From: Scortum barcoo
Taxonomy: Eukaryota > Chordata > Actinopteri > Centrarchiformes > Terapontidae
Length of the DNA stretch: 64,000 bases
Assembly: GCA_023238725.1 (NCBI GenBank)
Contig: CM041552.1
Span: forward strand, 15,167,147-15,231,146
Direction: 5' to 3'
Shown here piece by piece: positions 1 to 17,700 of this stretch (positions within the stretch are counted from its first letter, which is position 1; every line of letters starts with the position of its first letter). The translations under genes were made by a program, and so were the position numbers. The notes beneath the pieces were generated by a model that ran no database searches, had not been told where the DNA came from, and was given only the letters and a program-made list of their open reading frames with translations.

Positions 1-3000
1 GTTTCCTCCCGGGCACAGGAGCTTGACTTTCTCCAGGAGTTATAGTTTCAAATATTTATCTGATGGTTTTCTGTTAGCCGACAGTCGAGTTATTTTAAAG
101 GGGCAATGGCACACATACTGTACAGTAATGTTGACTTGTCTACTTGGCGCTGTGGAGTATGGTAAGTATGTATGGTATGGTATGCCAACAATAATTTATT
201 CCCAGCTGTGAATGGTGAAATTGTCTATTTAGATTGGCAGTCTGGGATTGATGGAAAGATGTGACTTGCGAAGCCAATTGGATGGAGTAGGTGAGCGCAG
301 CAGTGTGAAGAGGTTGTAGATCAACTTAATGCTGTATGTATATTGCTTTATGTGCGCTGCAGATATGGAGACAGGATGATTTATGTGCATGTGTGTGAGA
401 TGTGATGAATGGATCCTCAATCATTGTGCACTGCTTTCACATGCGAGTGTCCCAGAACAACAAATCTCACACAGTTGGTGTCACTATTTTCTCATCAACC
501 TTGGTTTGCATTTGATGTAGGCTGCTTTTAATCTCTGACCCATGCTGCTGCATGTGGCACACACACGAGGCACACACATTTTTTTTGTTCTTGACATCTT
601 GTCATTGATTTTACTATAAAACGAAGGTTCAATTTATGACATGTCTTAAAATGATTATTTATCGCTTTGCTCCTTTAATATATGGTACTGAAGGTATAAA
701 TACTTTATTAAATCATATATAAAATAGAGTCCATTTCAATCCAAAATTGTAGGAGCAATAGGCAGCTGGTATTTTATAGTTTTCTTTTCTTTTCCAACAA
801 GCATAAATATGCTGAATTAGCTTATTCCTATGACCTCCCCTGTTGTCTGTACCGGGCAACATGTTCCTTCATTAAGACAAATACTGGTACTGTAGTTTGT
901 TATGAATTAAACCATCCAATTCATATTTATCCATGGCTGAAAATAGTCCCAACCTATTTACTCCCGTTTCAGTTACACTGAGATTAGTGACCTGTTTCTT
1001 AAAATAAGTGCCACAGACAGGGTATGAAAATATAACAAAAACACAGTTGATTTTGGTCATTAAATGGGATTTGTTGACAATGCGAAATGCAAATTATATT
1101 TAAAAAAATTATAATAATAAAAAATTTATTGTGAAAAAATAATAAACATAAATGATAAATAATAATAAATATGAAACATGATAAGTGTCAGGTTAGACAT
1201 TAAATAGCTAAATTGCTGAAAGACTGATACGATAATAAAAAAAGAATAACTTCTGCCACCTTAACACAAATATGGTATGACAGCTAATGACTGTTTCTGC
1301 ACTGAACAAGAATTACATGTTGTACTGAGCTGAGAAACAACAATACTGTACACTGGAGAATTGGGAAAATACTGCCTGGTCTGATGGATTCCTCTTCCTG
1401 CTGTCTCACTACGGTTGTGTGACTCAGTGCATCCATCACGCAGGGTGAAAATGTTGCAGGTTAGCGCATGTTCGATGGTGTTGACTGGGTTTGCGTGGCA
1501 CTCAACAAGCCCCTTTATTACCAATAATTGAATGCTACCAGACAGCTGAGCATCTCTTTACTGTATGCCAACATCTGTCAGGAGATTTTTTAAAATAGAT
1601 GATGGCAGGTGGTCAAAACTGTCCAGGAATGCTTTCAAAAACAAAGCAGAGATATCAGGTTATGCAGTGGCTTGTTTGCTCACTCATGTCAGTCCAGAGC
1701 TGCTTATGCTTTGTACACAACACCAGCTGGTGTGAGTCAGCCTGGGTCAGCATTACTGAGGGGTGATTTTAACTACCTTTTGGGCCCGTGCCCCGATGAA
1801 CTGATGCAGGTCAGAGTCAGGGGGAAGACTGTATTACAAAAGTGTCACTCATACTTTCTGTTAAACCGAGCACAGCAGCGGGGAGCAAAGAGAGAAGCTG
1901 AGCAGGTCACATCCCACACAACAAGGCCGTCTTTTACTTTTTAAAGGCAGATAAAAATCTAAGGAACTGTCCGTGGTGCTGAATGTGTCCTTTTAAACCA
2001 GAGGCTGTGCGCAGTACACTGCTATATGTTTGTGGGTGGTTTTCTCCATAAAGCTCGCAAGGTATTAAATGGAATAATAACAAGCCTTATCCAAAAGTTA
2101 AATTACATATATTACACTTCTACCAAAGTCAAAATAGAAGGAGAGCTGTAATTAGAAAGGAAGCTGTATGGAGAGAAGACAAGGTGAAACCTTATTTTAG
2201 TGGAAAAACATATCTGAAACTTACTAGTTCATTGTGACAAAATTCTGATATGTTGCGTGTTGTCTTCTTCACTCAGGCAATACTGAGGGTGCAGGCAGAG
2301 GTGGGGTTGCCTCAGTATAAGATAAGATTACACTGCAGAGAGGAAAAGAGATGGGGGGGGGGAGCAAGAGCCCTCCCATCACCCTCCCTGATCTCCTACT
2401 CGTGACTTCATCCTCTCACTCCCATGAGCCTCTCTGTCTCCAGGCTGTCTCTGGTGCAGATCCCAAAGTGCGTCTGGTGCAGGTGGGTGGGGGACAGTGT
2501 ATTCACCCTGGGATGTTCCACTGAACCAGGTGCTGCTGGCCTAATTACTTTTAAATGAGCAAGATGTACACTGATATTGCAATCTGTTTTTTTTTTTTTT
2601 AATGTTTTTGAAAATGGTATTTATCATTTAAAATGATGTGTAAACGTCACGTTTGGCACTGGAGGTTTTACAAATTGTAAAACATACTGTATGTTTATTT
2701 TTAAAATTAAGATTAATACCTTTGGATTTTTATTGAAGCATTGAAGAAGCATGCACAAAACATGATCTCAACTGCTCATTCATGATTTCCCTCCAATGTA
2801 TGTAAGAGAAATTTTCATGAGCAATGGGAAGTAGTTGCTCTTATATTCAGTTCAGATAATTCAATTTAGTTAACATAATTTCTTCAGTAAGCTTAATGTT
2901 ACTTTACTTTAAAAAAGACTGATCATTATACTCTGAAAGACAATGATAAGACATTTATCAACATTTGACCAAAATCAATTATAGAAAATAGAAGCAATTT

Positions 3001-3594
3001 AATTTTTTAAACTTTCTAACAGGATTTGGTACAAATTCAGCTAAATCAATGCATGTGTCAATCTGGTCTGTAAAATAAGAGATTTCTTTCTCTCACTCAC
3101 ACGCTTCTGCTTCTCACTTCCACGACTGCAATGTGAAGCTATGGTACAAGCACAGTCCCAGCGGAGCCTGTCTCGATTCGGATTCACATCACTGAGAAAA
3201 GCAGCATCAGCACCTTAAATCAATGGCAGCCTCTTTCAGAAAACACTGCCTATTTAGCCCGCTTAGACAGAAAACAATACTGATAAAATACTGATAAAAC
3301 AACGGTAGGTTTAAAATTTTTATTTTCCGCCTATCTGAAAAAAAAGATAAAATAAATAAGGGCTTCTGTGTCAGCATCCGTGTTTCCTACACCCAGCCTT
3401 TTTTTATGTTAGCCTCAGGGGCTGCAAGAGATTTACTGTGTGTGTGGTTGGTAGGAGGCACCGCTCCCTTAACTTGGCTGATGAATGTCAATATTGATTC
3501 ACAGTGAGAGTAAGCCTGGTCATATTTGTTTTCTGAATGGGAAATTCTACCCTTAAAGTGTCTTGTCCAGTGTTCATTGTGCTACCAGACCAGT

Positions 3595-3635
<41 letters not shown>

Positions 3636-4639
3636 ACTCTCTCTGTAGTTCAGGGGGAGGTGGAGGCTAGTAAGTCAGTAAGTGCTCCCTTTCTCTCATG
3701 TCATTAATAATGGAGAGCCAGCAGCAGCCGGGCGGAGAGGGACAGTGTATACCCAGGAGCTGGTGTGTAGTTATGCCTGTGAGACTGGCCTTTTTGATCA
3801 AATTCAGACTTGTTTAATTACATTTACACCCATTATTTCCTACAAAACACTGATTTCTGCACGTTTTCCTCATACTTTACATTTTACATGTCCTTACATT
3901 GTTATGGATTTCACTTTTCAACTTAAACTTTTAAAACCATATTTAAAAAAAAAAATTGAAATTCAAGGTTTGGGATTCTTTATAATTTAGCAATTGTAAT
4001 AATTTTCAAACCCTAAAAGAGAGAGAACAAGGTTATTGATCAGCCTGTCACTCTGTTGGTTTAAACGATTTGATCTAGTTGGGTGTAAGGAGCATGATGG
4101 CCTCCAGGGGCCGCTGACAGGGCTTTCAGTCTCAGTCTTATTACACTAGGATCTCCATTAAAATTGCAAACCACTCAACGCGGTCAGATGATCAAATCTG
4201 TCAGACCCATGATGGCACCGCTCTCATTCTTGGAGCTATAAAATGCATTCTGCTGCTGCAGGTAGTATTAAAGTATTACAGTATTTATGTCTTGGTTAGC
4301 TTGTGAACTGGAAACACAGTTGAAATAAGCTAAGTACGTGTTAGTGCCACAGAAACACAAGCCCATTATTGTGTATGCCCTCTTACACTTAGCACATCAG
4401 AGATGAATGAACCTCTGGGAGTTGGGCTTATTTAGATAATCCAGGGACGAGTTGTCAGATTGACAGGAAAAGGAGGCACTGATTACCAATCAGGCGATGG
4501 TTTGTCAGGGCATTTAAGACCTCGAGAGTCCAGTTACAATATCAAATACATTTATAGTTCCTTACTACCTGATATGATGTAAAAGTAAATTTGCACAAAT
4601 GTGGTAAAAAGAAATTAAGTTAAAATTCTGAGTTCTGCT
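1..4639. other. Non-coding stretch, probable trarg1 intron
   Basis: AT-rich non-coding DNA with no open frame resembling a known protein on either strand. It contains a 38-bp AC microsatellite (3597-3634), a G-run near 2352 and A/T homopolymers near 2588. If the dispanin gene at 10979-11395 continues leftwards it is intronic, but I could not find its second exon here. I see no RNA gene. Confidence 0.5.
3597..3634. repeat. (AC)19 microsatellite
   Basis: Uninterrupted AC dinucleotide run of 19 units in non-coding DNA. Confidence 0.97.
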
Positions 4640-4865
4640 GAAATTTGAAAGTGCTGCTTTGAGCTAAAAGCTAAAATGCTCACAAGGTCTAATGCTAACA
4701 TGCTGGTGGAAGCAGGTGTAACGTTAAAGGTGTTCATCGTCTGGCATCATTTAGCATGTTGACATGATAAAATGAGCTAATTAGCATGAAAGACAAAGTA
4801 CAGTCAGGGGGTCATGGGAATGCCATAAAATAGATGAAAAGTCATCTGTGGGGCATGTGGGATTG
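4640..4865. repeat. Interspersed teleost repeat, short copy
   Basis: The segment is rich in phrases such as atgctaacatgctgg, ttagcatgttgacatg and gagctaattagcatg. I recognise these from a high-copy repeat common in percomorph genomes. A longer diverged copy lies at 60340-60826. The shared core is a block of TTAGCATG-like words followed by GCTAATT, then a GATGAAAAGTCA-like block. I do not know its class and see no coding capacity or clear termini. Confidence 0.5.
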
Positions 4866-4928
4866 ATATGCACTTAGGGGTGTTAACATATATAATTGAT
4901 AACTTCATGCTCATGCCGACTGAGCTAT

Positions 4929-5313
4929 CCATCCATCCATTTTCCAAACCCAGCTTATCCTGAGAACACACAGGGTCGCAGGGTGCTGGAGCCTGTCCCA
5001 GCTATCTTTGGGCGAGAGGCAGGGTACACCCTGGACTGGACGCCAGTCAGTCGCAGGGCTAACACTGAAGGACATACAACCATTCACACTCACATTCATA
5101 CCTAGGGGCAATTTAGAGTTGTCAGTTAACCAAACCTAACCTGCATATCTTTGGATTGTGGGAGGAAGCTGGAGTACCCAGAGAGAACCCACGCAGGCAC
5201 AGGGAGAACATGCAAACTCCACACACACAGAAGGGCCTGCCTCAACCAGGGATTGAACCCAGAACCCTCTTGCTGTGAGGCAACAGTGCTAACCACCACA
5301 CCACTGTGCCGCC
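4929..5313 (-). mobile_element. tRNA-derived SINE, about 385 bp, with target-site duplication
   Basis: On the minus strand the element begins with a tRNA-like head: GGCGGCACAGTGGTGTGGTG followed by TTAGCACTG resembles an A box, and GGTTCAATCCC about 45 bp later is a B box. A long body follows (GTTTGCATGTTCTCCCTGTG and onward) that is familiar from abundant fish SINEs, and the tail is (ATGG)n, as in elements using RTE-type reverse transcriptase. The flanks carry 13-bp direct repeats, ccgactgagctat at 4916-4928 and ccgactgaactat at 5313-5325, with one mismatch. This marks a fairly intact, full-length insertion. The family name is not assigned. Confidence 0.85.
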
Positions 5314-5325
5314 CGACTGAACTAT

Positions 5326-11401
<6,076 letters not shown>

Positions 11402-11430
11402 TCACTTGTACCAAATCAGATCAGAGAGAA

Positions 11431-11440
11431 TTTATATATA
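11431..11440 (-). promoter_or_regulatory. Possible TATA box for trarg1-like gene
   Basis: TATATATAAA on the minus strand, 36-45 bp before the start codon. If used it implies a 5' UTR of only about 15 nt, so an upstream leader exon is equally likely. Confidence 0.2.
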
Positions 11441-11939
11441 TTTTAAAAACTGATTTAAAATAGATGAATTATTCCATAATAATACAGCTGGAAAAACTCA
11501 AATCTTTCGAGCTGTGATCAAGTTTGAGAGAAGAGGCAGAGGTGTCGGTGGGAGGAGAGGAGATTATCTGACAGGTGATGCTTCGTGATGGATCAAACCC
11601 ACCCCCCCATTAAAAAAAAAAAGAGAGAGAGAGAGAGAAAATAAATCAAATAAAAAGAGAATGAATAAAATCAAATCAGAGAATGACTGAAAGCAGCGTG
11701 ATTCCTGGAGATCTCATTCTTGGATCACTTCCCTTCACATCCGCCGTCCGACTCATTTCCAAAAGCTGAGGGCTCGGATCAGAAACAAACCTCCCCCCCT
11801 TCCTCTCCGGTACATCCACAGTGGGACACTTCAGTCGTGAGGAGCTCCAGTCCCAACACTTTCCTTCAAGTGTGCCTGATCACTGAGAGGAAGCCTGAGC
11901 GCCTCTCTGTGCTCCTCAGGACAAAGAGGGTTGAAGGTG

Positions 11940-11942
<3 letters not shown>

Positions 11943-11982
<40 letters not shown>
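11943..11982. repeat. (TC)20 microsatellite
   Basis: Perfect TC run, read as (GA)20 on the strand of the trarg1-like gene, about 550 bp upstream of its start codon. A shorter GA run lies near 11624-11638. Such tracts can bind GAGA-type factors, but no function is shown here. Confidence 0.97.
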
Positions 11983-11984
<2 letters not shown>

Positions 11985-14059
11985 ATCACACACTTTCTCC
12001 TCCTCCTCCGTCTGTCTCCTCACCGCAGCGCAGCAGCTCTACTCATCTTGGGACCACTGTCAAGTCCTCCACATCAAAACAACACACTTCCGGAGACCGA
12101 GAACAAAATAAAAGTTTTATTTCCCAACAACAAGGGGCCTTTGAGCATACAGCAAGTGACAGTAATTAACCTACACAACATGTCATATTTAACTCACATA
12201 ATTTAAATGTAATTATTAATTCATGATTACGTTTTAAAGCCTCTCCGAGTAGTTTCTAATTAGCGAACAGAGATCCACAGCTCTTTTTAATCACGTGTTT
12301 ATTATACTTCTTAACTGTATTTATTCTGTCTCATATTGCAAGTGTTAGGTTATTATTTAAACACTATATGTGCTTAGTAGGGTATAATATATGCTATATA
12401 ATAGACTAAGGATATGTCCTTGAACACACACAGAATTACTGTCTTTTCCAGGAAAGCACACATTTTAGCTCATTTTCAAGGCAACATATATAAAATGACA
12501 GCATTTAACAGTATTGTGAAATGAAAGTAAATTAAATGTTGTCTGGCTCAGGTATTAGAGCATAATTATAATTATAGGGGTGCTGATCCAAAATCCATTT
12601 CCTTCTCTCCACATGTGAAAGCGTCCTTAAGTGAGACCTAAAAAACTGTGAAAACATGAATCGAAAAAAATACGTTTCTCAGAATAAAAACATTTACCAA
12701 AATGGACGATATTAACTGTATATGAGATTAAAATAGAAATTCGTTCTATACATCATATTACAGCATACATATGCTATATGATATGCTGTCACTGCACCAG
12801 TGATCATTTAACAGTAAAAACAGAGGGTAAAGATTTATTATTTATTACTTCCCTTCTAAAATCTGACAATTGTCGGGTTTTTGTTTTAAATACAGGATTG
12901 TCACACTTCCGGAATTTAATCTTCTTTCTCTTTGCCAACTTGACGCATCTCATGTTGGAGCAGTCTGGCGCTGAGCCCCCCTCCTCCTCCTCCTCTTCTC
13001 AACATCAGCACCAGTGGTTTATGGAGGAGAGCCAGCGGCGGACTGTGCTGCTATGCAGAATTTAATGTAGCACCATAAATCAACTCTCTCCCATTTCCTA
13101 AAGAGCACTATGGATATTCAGGTGTGAGGATTAATAAAATGTTTGAGTGGATCTGAAAAGCTGCACATGGTGTCTGATGAGTGCTGTATTAAAGCACAGT
13201 TTTTTTTTAGCCAGGACTCAGCAGCAGGGCGTGCATTAGTAAAGGTGGCTGTAAAGGGCTGCATGTTGTAGCTTGAATGTTTAATCACGACCCTCCCTGT
13301 TTTTTTTCCTCTCTGATCTGCTTCTATGCTCCTATTGATTTTCCTCATCATTAGACTGGTGCATTAGCGTCGGCCTCATTTCCCAGAGTGACTGCTACAC
13401 CACACTGTGACCTGTGGTACTGATGGAGGAGGAGGACCAGTGCAGATAGCAATGAGTGGGGATTCCCTGAATGAAACTGAAGCTGATGTCATACTATTGA
13501 TCTAGTATTTTATGTCCCCGCACAAACAAGAGTGCATTCATCTGTGTTTTCCAATGCAGTGTTTTAGTCATAACTCCCCCTTTTTACATTAAACTCCCTC
13601 TGTTTCCTTCCACATCATCCTTTTCTCACTGTTAACAATACAATACAGTGAGCTCTTTGAAGGGTCATTTATTTTTACGAGCCCCCAGACTATTCATGAT
13701 GGAAATGAAAAGGCTGCTGGGGACTCTGGATCATTTCTCCAACAGGGTTTAGGCTGGAACAGAGGAATAATTGTGATCAGAGCGCCACCTTGTGCCAGGG
13801 CAATATGCTTACAAGAGTTGAGGAGTGACTTGTTTTAAAATTCTAAAAGGCAACTATAGATAACATTTTAGAAACAACATAAAAACCACTTCACTTCTTT
13901 GGGAAAATAATGGCAAAAACCTACATTTTAAACACAAATCCAACAAAGTCTCTCCAACAGTTTAATAGTGGCAATCAGTGAGAGGTGAATGTGAAGGTGA
14001 TTGTTTCTGTGCATGATGAGGAAATTGTAGAAGAACAATATTAAAAATCAGTACAATAG
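11983..14059. other. Intergenic DNA between aipl1 and trarg1-like genes
   Basis: No coding exon, RNA gene or clear mobile element is recognised. It is AT-rich with scattered short homopolymers. Confidence 0.5.
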
Positions 14060-14457
14060 TAAAGGAATAGTTCAACATTTTGGGAAATACGCTCATTTGC
14101 TTTCTTTCTGAGAATTAGGACTGACACCTCTCTCAGGCCTGTTTGGTAAATATGTAACTAGAGCAAGCAGCTGGATAGCTTAGCATAAAGACTGGAATCA
14201 AGGGGAAATAGGCTCTGTCTGAAATCAACTCCAGCTCTTCTAAAGATCACTAATTTAACATGTTGTAATGTAATGTAATGTAATGTTGTTGGATGGTGGT
14301 TTTCATAGGACAGAACCAGGCTGGCTGTTTCCCCCATTTCCAGTCTTTATGCTAATATGGCTGTTAGCTCCAACTACACATTTAGTGTACAGACATGAGA
14401 GTGGTATCAATTTATTATCTAACTAGCTAGAAAGTGAATAAGTGTATTATTCCTTTA
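14060..14457. mobile_element. Teleost MITE with 10-bp perfect terminal inverted repeats
   Basis: The left end taaaggaata is the exact reverse complement of the right end tattccttta. The left end continues gttcaacattttgggaaata, the signature of a non-autonomous DNA transposon abundant in percomorph fish. The interior includes agcttagcataaagactgga and a (TAATG)4 run at 14266-14285. The right terminal repeat is shortened relative to the left. There is no coding capacity. Related fragments lie at 30140-30243 and 63600-63752. It lies about 330 bp beyond the aipl1 stop codon. Confidence 0.82.
14411..14416 (-). terminator. Candidate aipl1 polyadenylation signal inside the MITE
   Basis: AATAAA on the minus strand, about 370 nt downstream of the aipl1 stop codon. 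I saw no AATAAA or ATTAAA between the stop and this site, so it is the first canonical signal. It lies within the inserted MITE. Confidence 0.4.
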
Positions 14458-14785
14458 AATTAATTTTGCAATCATTATTCCTAATCACTTGATACAACCA
14501 TAATTGTAATATTTAGGTACAGATGAATATAATATAAATGCAATACAAGCCAATTATACACTCAAACAAATCCATAAAATATTAATTAATTCAAATAAGA
14601 TTATTAGGGTGGAAAGTCTTTAACTTGTATAGGTTGTGTTAATCATGGTTTGGAGGAAAACAAAAAACAGGTTGAAAAGGAGGGTTTTGTGTGATTTCCT
14701 GATTCAATAACAGATTTGTGATCTAACAGGTTCCCTCTTCTTTATCCCGTCACTTCTGTGATTCCCCAACCTCAGTCTCTCCAGG

Positions 14786-14985
14786 TCAAAACATGCCCTT
14801 GTACTTGTTCTTGTCTTCCTCGTTCTTCTCCTGCATGCGCATGTTAAGCACAGCCAGGTCCTTTTTAACGGCCTTCTTCATGCTGGGGTCCAGGTCCAGC
14901 ACCCGGCTGAAGTCCTGCCGGGCCTCCGCCTCGTTCCACACCTCCATGTGGGCTTTGCCTCGCAGGTAGAAGGCCTTCATTGTAC
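14786..14985 (-). CDS. aipl1: aipl1 exon 6 (C-terminal TPR and tail)
   Basis: A 200-nt terminal coding exon follows acceptor tttgtcctccag. It begins GT ACA ATG, so its first two bases complete a Gly codon started by the last base of exon 5. It encodes TMKAFYLRGKAHMEVWNEAE, then the last TPR helix pair (FSRVLDLDPSMKKAVKKDL) and a charged tail ending KNKYKGMF before TGA. Human AIPL1 has the matching segment ([20 protein letters not shown]) followed by a long proline-rich tail. That tail is absent here, giving an intended protein of 329 residues against 384 in human. The exon reads cleanly with no internal stop. Confidence 0.93.
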
Positions 14986-15367
14986 CTGGAGGACAAATAA
15001 AAACAAAGGACCTGTTTAACAGCAGATAATAATGTGTGCTCGATGAATTGTTTGAAAAAATTAATTATTTTAATCTTCTTTAACAACATTGTTGGACTCA
15101 CATGTGCATCTATAAACACATTTAAGTATATATTGTGGATGCTGAAGAACAGGCAGTAGAACCTTTATATGGTTGGACTTTTATAGACACATGAAACATA
15201 CATTTACAGCTACCATAAAAAAACGAACACTGGGAGAGTGAAAACACATCCAGCTTGTTAGAGGCTGAACGTATACAGCATGACAGTCCCTCACACTCAT
15301 ATATCAGCGGGCTGGAATGTGATAATCTTCTTCGCACACATCCTACCGGTCTATGGTAGAGCCAAAC

Positions 15368-15510
15368 CTGGGTGCTGGTTGATGATGTCGGTGGTGTGCT
15401 CGATGACCTCGTAGTACTCTTCCATGCGCAGTAGGCACTGGCAGTAGTTTAACGTTAAGGTGTTAGGCCATCTTCTCCAGCTTCAGCCATGGGACCTCCC
15501 ATGATTTCTC
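15368..15510 (-). CDS. aipl1: aipl1 exon 5, disrupted by a one-base insertion
   Basis: This exon lies between acceptor cttttcctcttcag and donor CCAG|GTTTGG. It encodes [15 protein letters not shown], and then a TAA stop arises at 15465-15463 in the incoming frame. Skipping one base (the T at 15465 or a neighbouring C) restores [20 protein letters not shown], then [13 protein letters not shown], an excellent match to human AIPL1 ([20 protein letters not shown]). The exon is 143 nt; the human one is 142 nt, and only 142 joins exon 4 (phase 0) to exon 6 (phase 1). As it stands the product would stop after 231 residues, losing most of the TPR region, and the mRNA would be a nonsense-mediated decay target. 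The donor +3 to +6 bases (TTGG) are also weak. Either sequencing/assembly error or true gene loss is possible. Confidence 0.92.
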
Positions 15511-15595
15511 CTGAAGAGGAAAAGTATGTCTGTGTTTTGTAAAATGCAGCATATACTGGTTTGCAAATCAAATCACATTTATTTGACTTACTCAC

Positions 15596-15772
15596 CTTTG
15601 TCTGAACATTCTTGATGCAGATGATGGCCTCCTTGTACTTCAGTGTGGCCTCCTGGTACTTCCCCTGTTTGTAGAGCTTGTTCCCCTGGCCGTGCAGCAC
15701 AGGGACGGCCTTCAGCCTCTCCTCATCACTCAGGGCCCATGACTCCCTGTTGTATTCACTGGGCTGCTGCAC
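15596..15772 (-). CDS. aipl1: aipl1 exon 4 (linker and first TPR)
   Basis: A 177-nt exon of 59 codons, phase 0 at both ends, with donor AAG|GTGAGT. It encodes [20 protein letters not shown], then [20 protein letters not shown] and a TPR helix ending [10 protein letters not shown]. This aligns with human AIPL1 [20 protein letters not shown] and onward. I placed the start at GTG after gttgatag because AIPL1 and AIP both have Val here. The pyrimidine tract before it is poor, and two further in-frame AGs follow (after 6 and 9 nt), so the first residues could vary by splicing. TPR domains of AIPL1 bind the HSP90 C-terminus. Confidence 0.92.
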
Positions 15773-15913
15773 CTATCAACCATATGCAGTTTCCCACAAG
15801 ACATAATCTTTTAAAACACAGTGGTTATTGGCATTAAATTGTCCCGGTACACTAAAACCCCACTAATGTCTCCCTTTGACACAGATGGCGTGGTCGTCTC
15901 TGCTCTTTCTCAC

Positions 15914-16102
15914 CCTGATCAGCTCCAGGACGAAGTAGAGGGGCTTTGGCTCCTTCATCAGCTCGTCCAGGTCATCGTAGCCGAGGCTGTGGTAGGCGAA
16001 CATGTTGGCCATACCGCACGTATGGATGTGCCAGTCCACTGGGTCCTTGCCCTCTGCGATGCGCCTCATGCTCTTGGAAACAAGTGGATAGACGCCGGTG
16101 TG
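15914..16102 (-). CDS. aipl1: aipl1 exon 3 (end of FKBP-like domain)
   Basis: A 189-nt exon of 63 codons, phase 0, with acceptor tctcctctccag and donor AGG|GTGAGA. It encodes [20 protein letters not shown], then [20 protein letters not shown], then [20 protein letters not shown] and LIR. The [20 protein letters not shown] block is close to human AIPL1 [20 protein letters not shown] and clearly different from AIP ([20 protein letters not shown]). This is the strongest evidence for AIPL1 rather than its paralogue. The region is the insert and C-terminal half of the FKBP-like domain, which binds the prenyl group of PDE6. Confidence 0.95.
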
Positions 16103-17700
16103 CTGGAGAGGAGAGAGAAGAGTCGAAATTAAAAAAAGAATAACTGAATATTAAGTATGTTTCTCTGTGAACGGCCACCAGTCCAAAGGTGAGTGATGGT
16201 TTGATATCTGAGCCTCTTCAACGTTCTTCAAATTCTTCAAAAAGTTGTTTCATTATCTTTATGAGGCAGCTCCTGGATTTGTCTCTAGGAGAGTTGAATA
16301 AAAAATTGGAAACAAGACCTGAGATTAAAAAAATATTGTAGAAATAATGTATCAAATTTATATTATTTTTATAACCCAATATCACAGACCACAAACAGCA
16401 ACAGAGGAGGGATCACTCTTTCAGGACAGACAGGAAATAGATGTTGTGTGTACAAAATAAACCAAAGTAGTAAATTTACATCATTTAAAAAGGATGACAC
16501 AATTGTACATAAATTGTAAAAATATATGGAAAAATGGGTGTGTATATTTTTTGGACCTTTAGGTACTTTGCATTCTTGCATTTCATAATATTTCACCACT
16601 TACGTCATCTTTTCTCTTACATATTTCTGACACTGTCAATCCAACATAATAGAAATGAGTAAGGCATTTGTAATTATGAATTTATATTTTGTACTTTTTA
16701 ATCAGAGGATGTGAAAACCAGAAAATAATTCTGCATAAACCTGGAGTGCTGAAGAGTAGCATGGTGATACAGACCACACTCAGTCAGATTAATTTAGTTC
16801 GAAATTAATCATGTTATTATGAAATGAAAGCTTAATTGTGAGTTTTTCTCACATTATCTCCACTCAGGTTCCTCAGTTTTATGTGGCAAGTTTGCCCTCC
16901 GCTGGATGGGAGCTGGATACTGCACAACATGTGCAGCAGAGTGTGTGGTGCAGCCATGTTGTTCAGAGGGGTGAATAAATGCTCTAAGCCCCATCAAATC
17001 TAATCAGAGTGGAGGAGAGTCAGTAGTGCTGATTCAGCAGGAATCAGAGCCGATTAGGGAAAAGTGAGGCTGCTGCAGATTAATGACAGTATGCCTAAAC
17101 CCATCTGTCTCTGACACACAGACCAGACATAACAAATTATAGATTATATAAGATACACATGAGACAACACATATTCAGAAAAAGTTGGTTTACTTTGAGG
17201 TACGGGGGCAAATATATTTAAGTATCACTTATCTGTATGGGACAACAGCTTTCATAACAGGAAGAGGTCACACAGTAACACCATTCATAAAGACAAAACA
17301 CGGCTCACAAAGAAAAAGAAGGAGATTTATAGTGAAACTAAACTGAAAGTGAAGCAGTTTTGAGAAAGTTGGGAGCACCACACTCTATTTTCTGTTAGCC
17401 CTGTGAGTAAAAGAGTTATCAAGTGGGGTTCAATATATATTTGTGCTTTATGTTCAGGCTTTTAATGTATAGCTGGAGCATATAAAACTTGTCTTATGTT
17501 TTGGTTGTTGCTTGTTATTGAAAGCAGAATCTATAGCGTCCACATCTGCAGTGTGATGTCTTTGTGTAAAAACTGAACAGTGAGGCCTCTCAGAAGAGAC
17601 TATAATGCTCTATGCTTAAAAACAAGCAAACCAGGAAACAGCATAATGCAAAAAATGAATTAAAACACAAAGCAGCACTCAAAAGCTTCAACGCACTCAC
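16103..17700 (-). other. aipl1 intron 2
   Basis: Intron of 1,598 bp with donor ATT|GTGAGTGC and acceptor CTCCAG. It is AT-rich. I see no RNA gene, and the short open frames have no recognisable product. Confidence 0.85.

Noticed and set aside
2444..2482. Possible 39-bp plus-strand exon between ctgtctccag and gtgggtgggg
   Set aside because: Good-looking splice sites by chance; no neighbouring exons and no recognisable peptide.
5246..5313. Possible tRNA gene (B box GGTTCAATCCC)
   Set aside because: It is the degenerate tRNA-like head of the SINE, not a foldable tRNA.
11720..12169. 149-codon plus-strand open frame upstream of the trarg1-like gene
   Set aside because: Its core is the TC microsatellite read as Ser-Leu; opposite strand to the gene.
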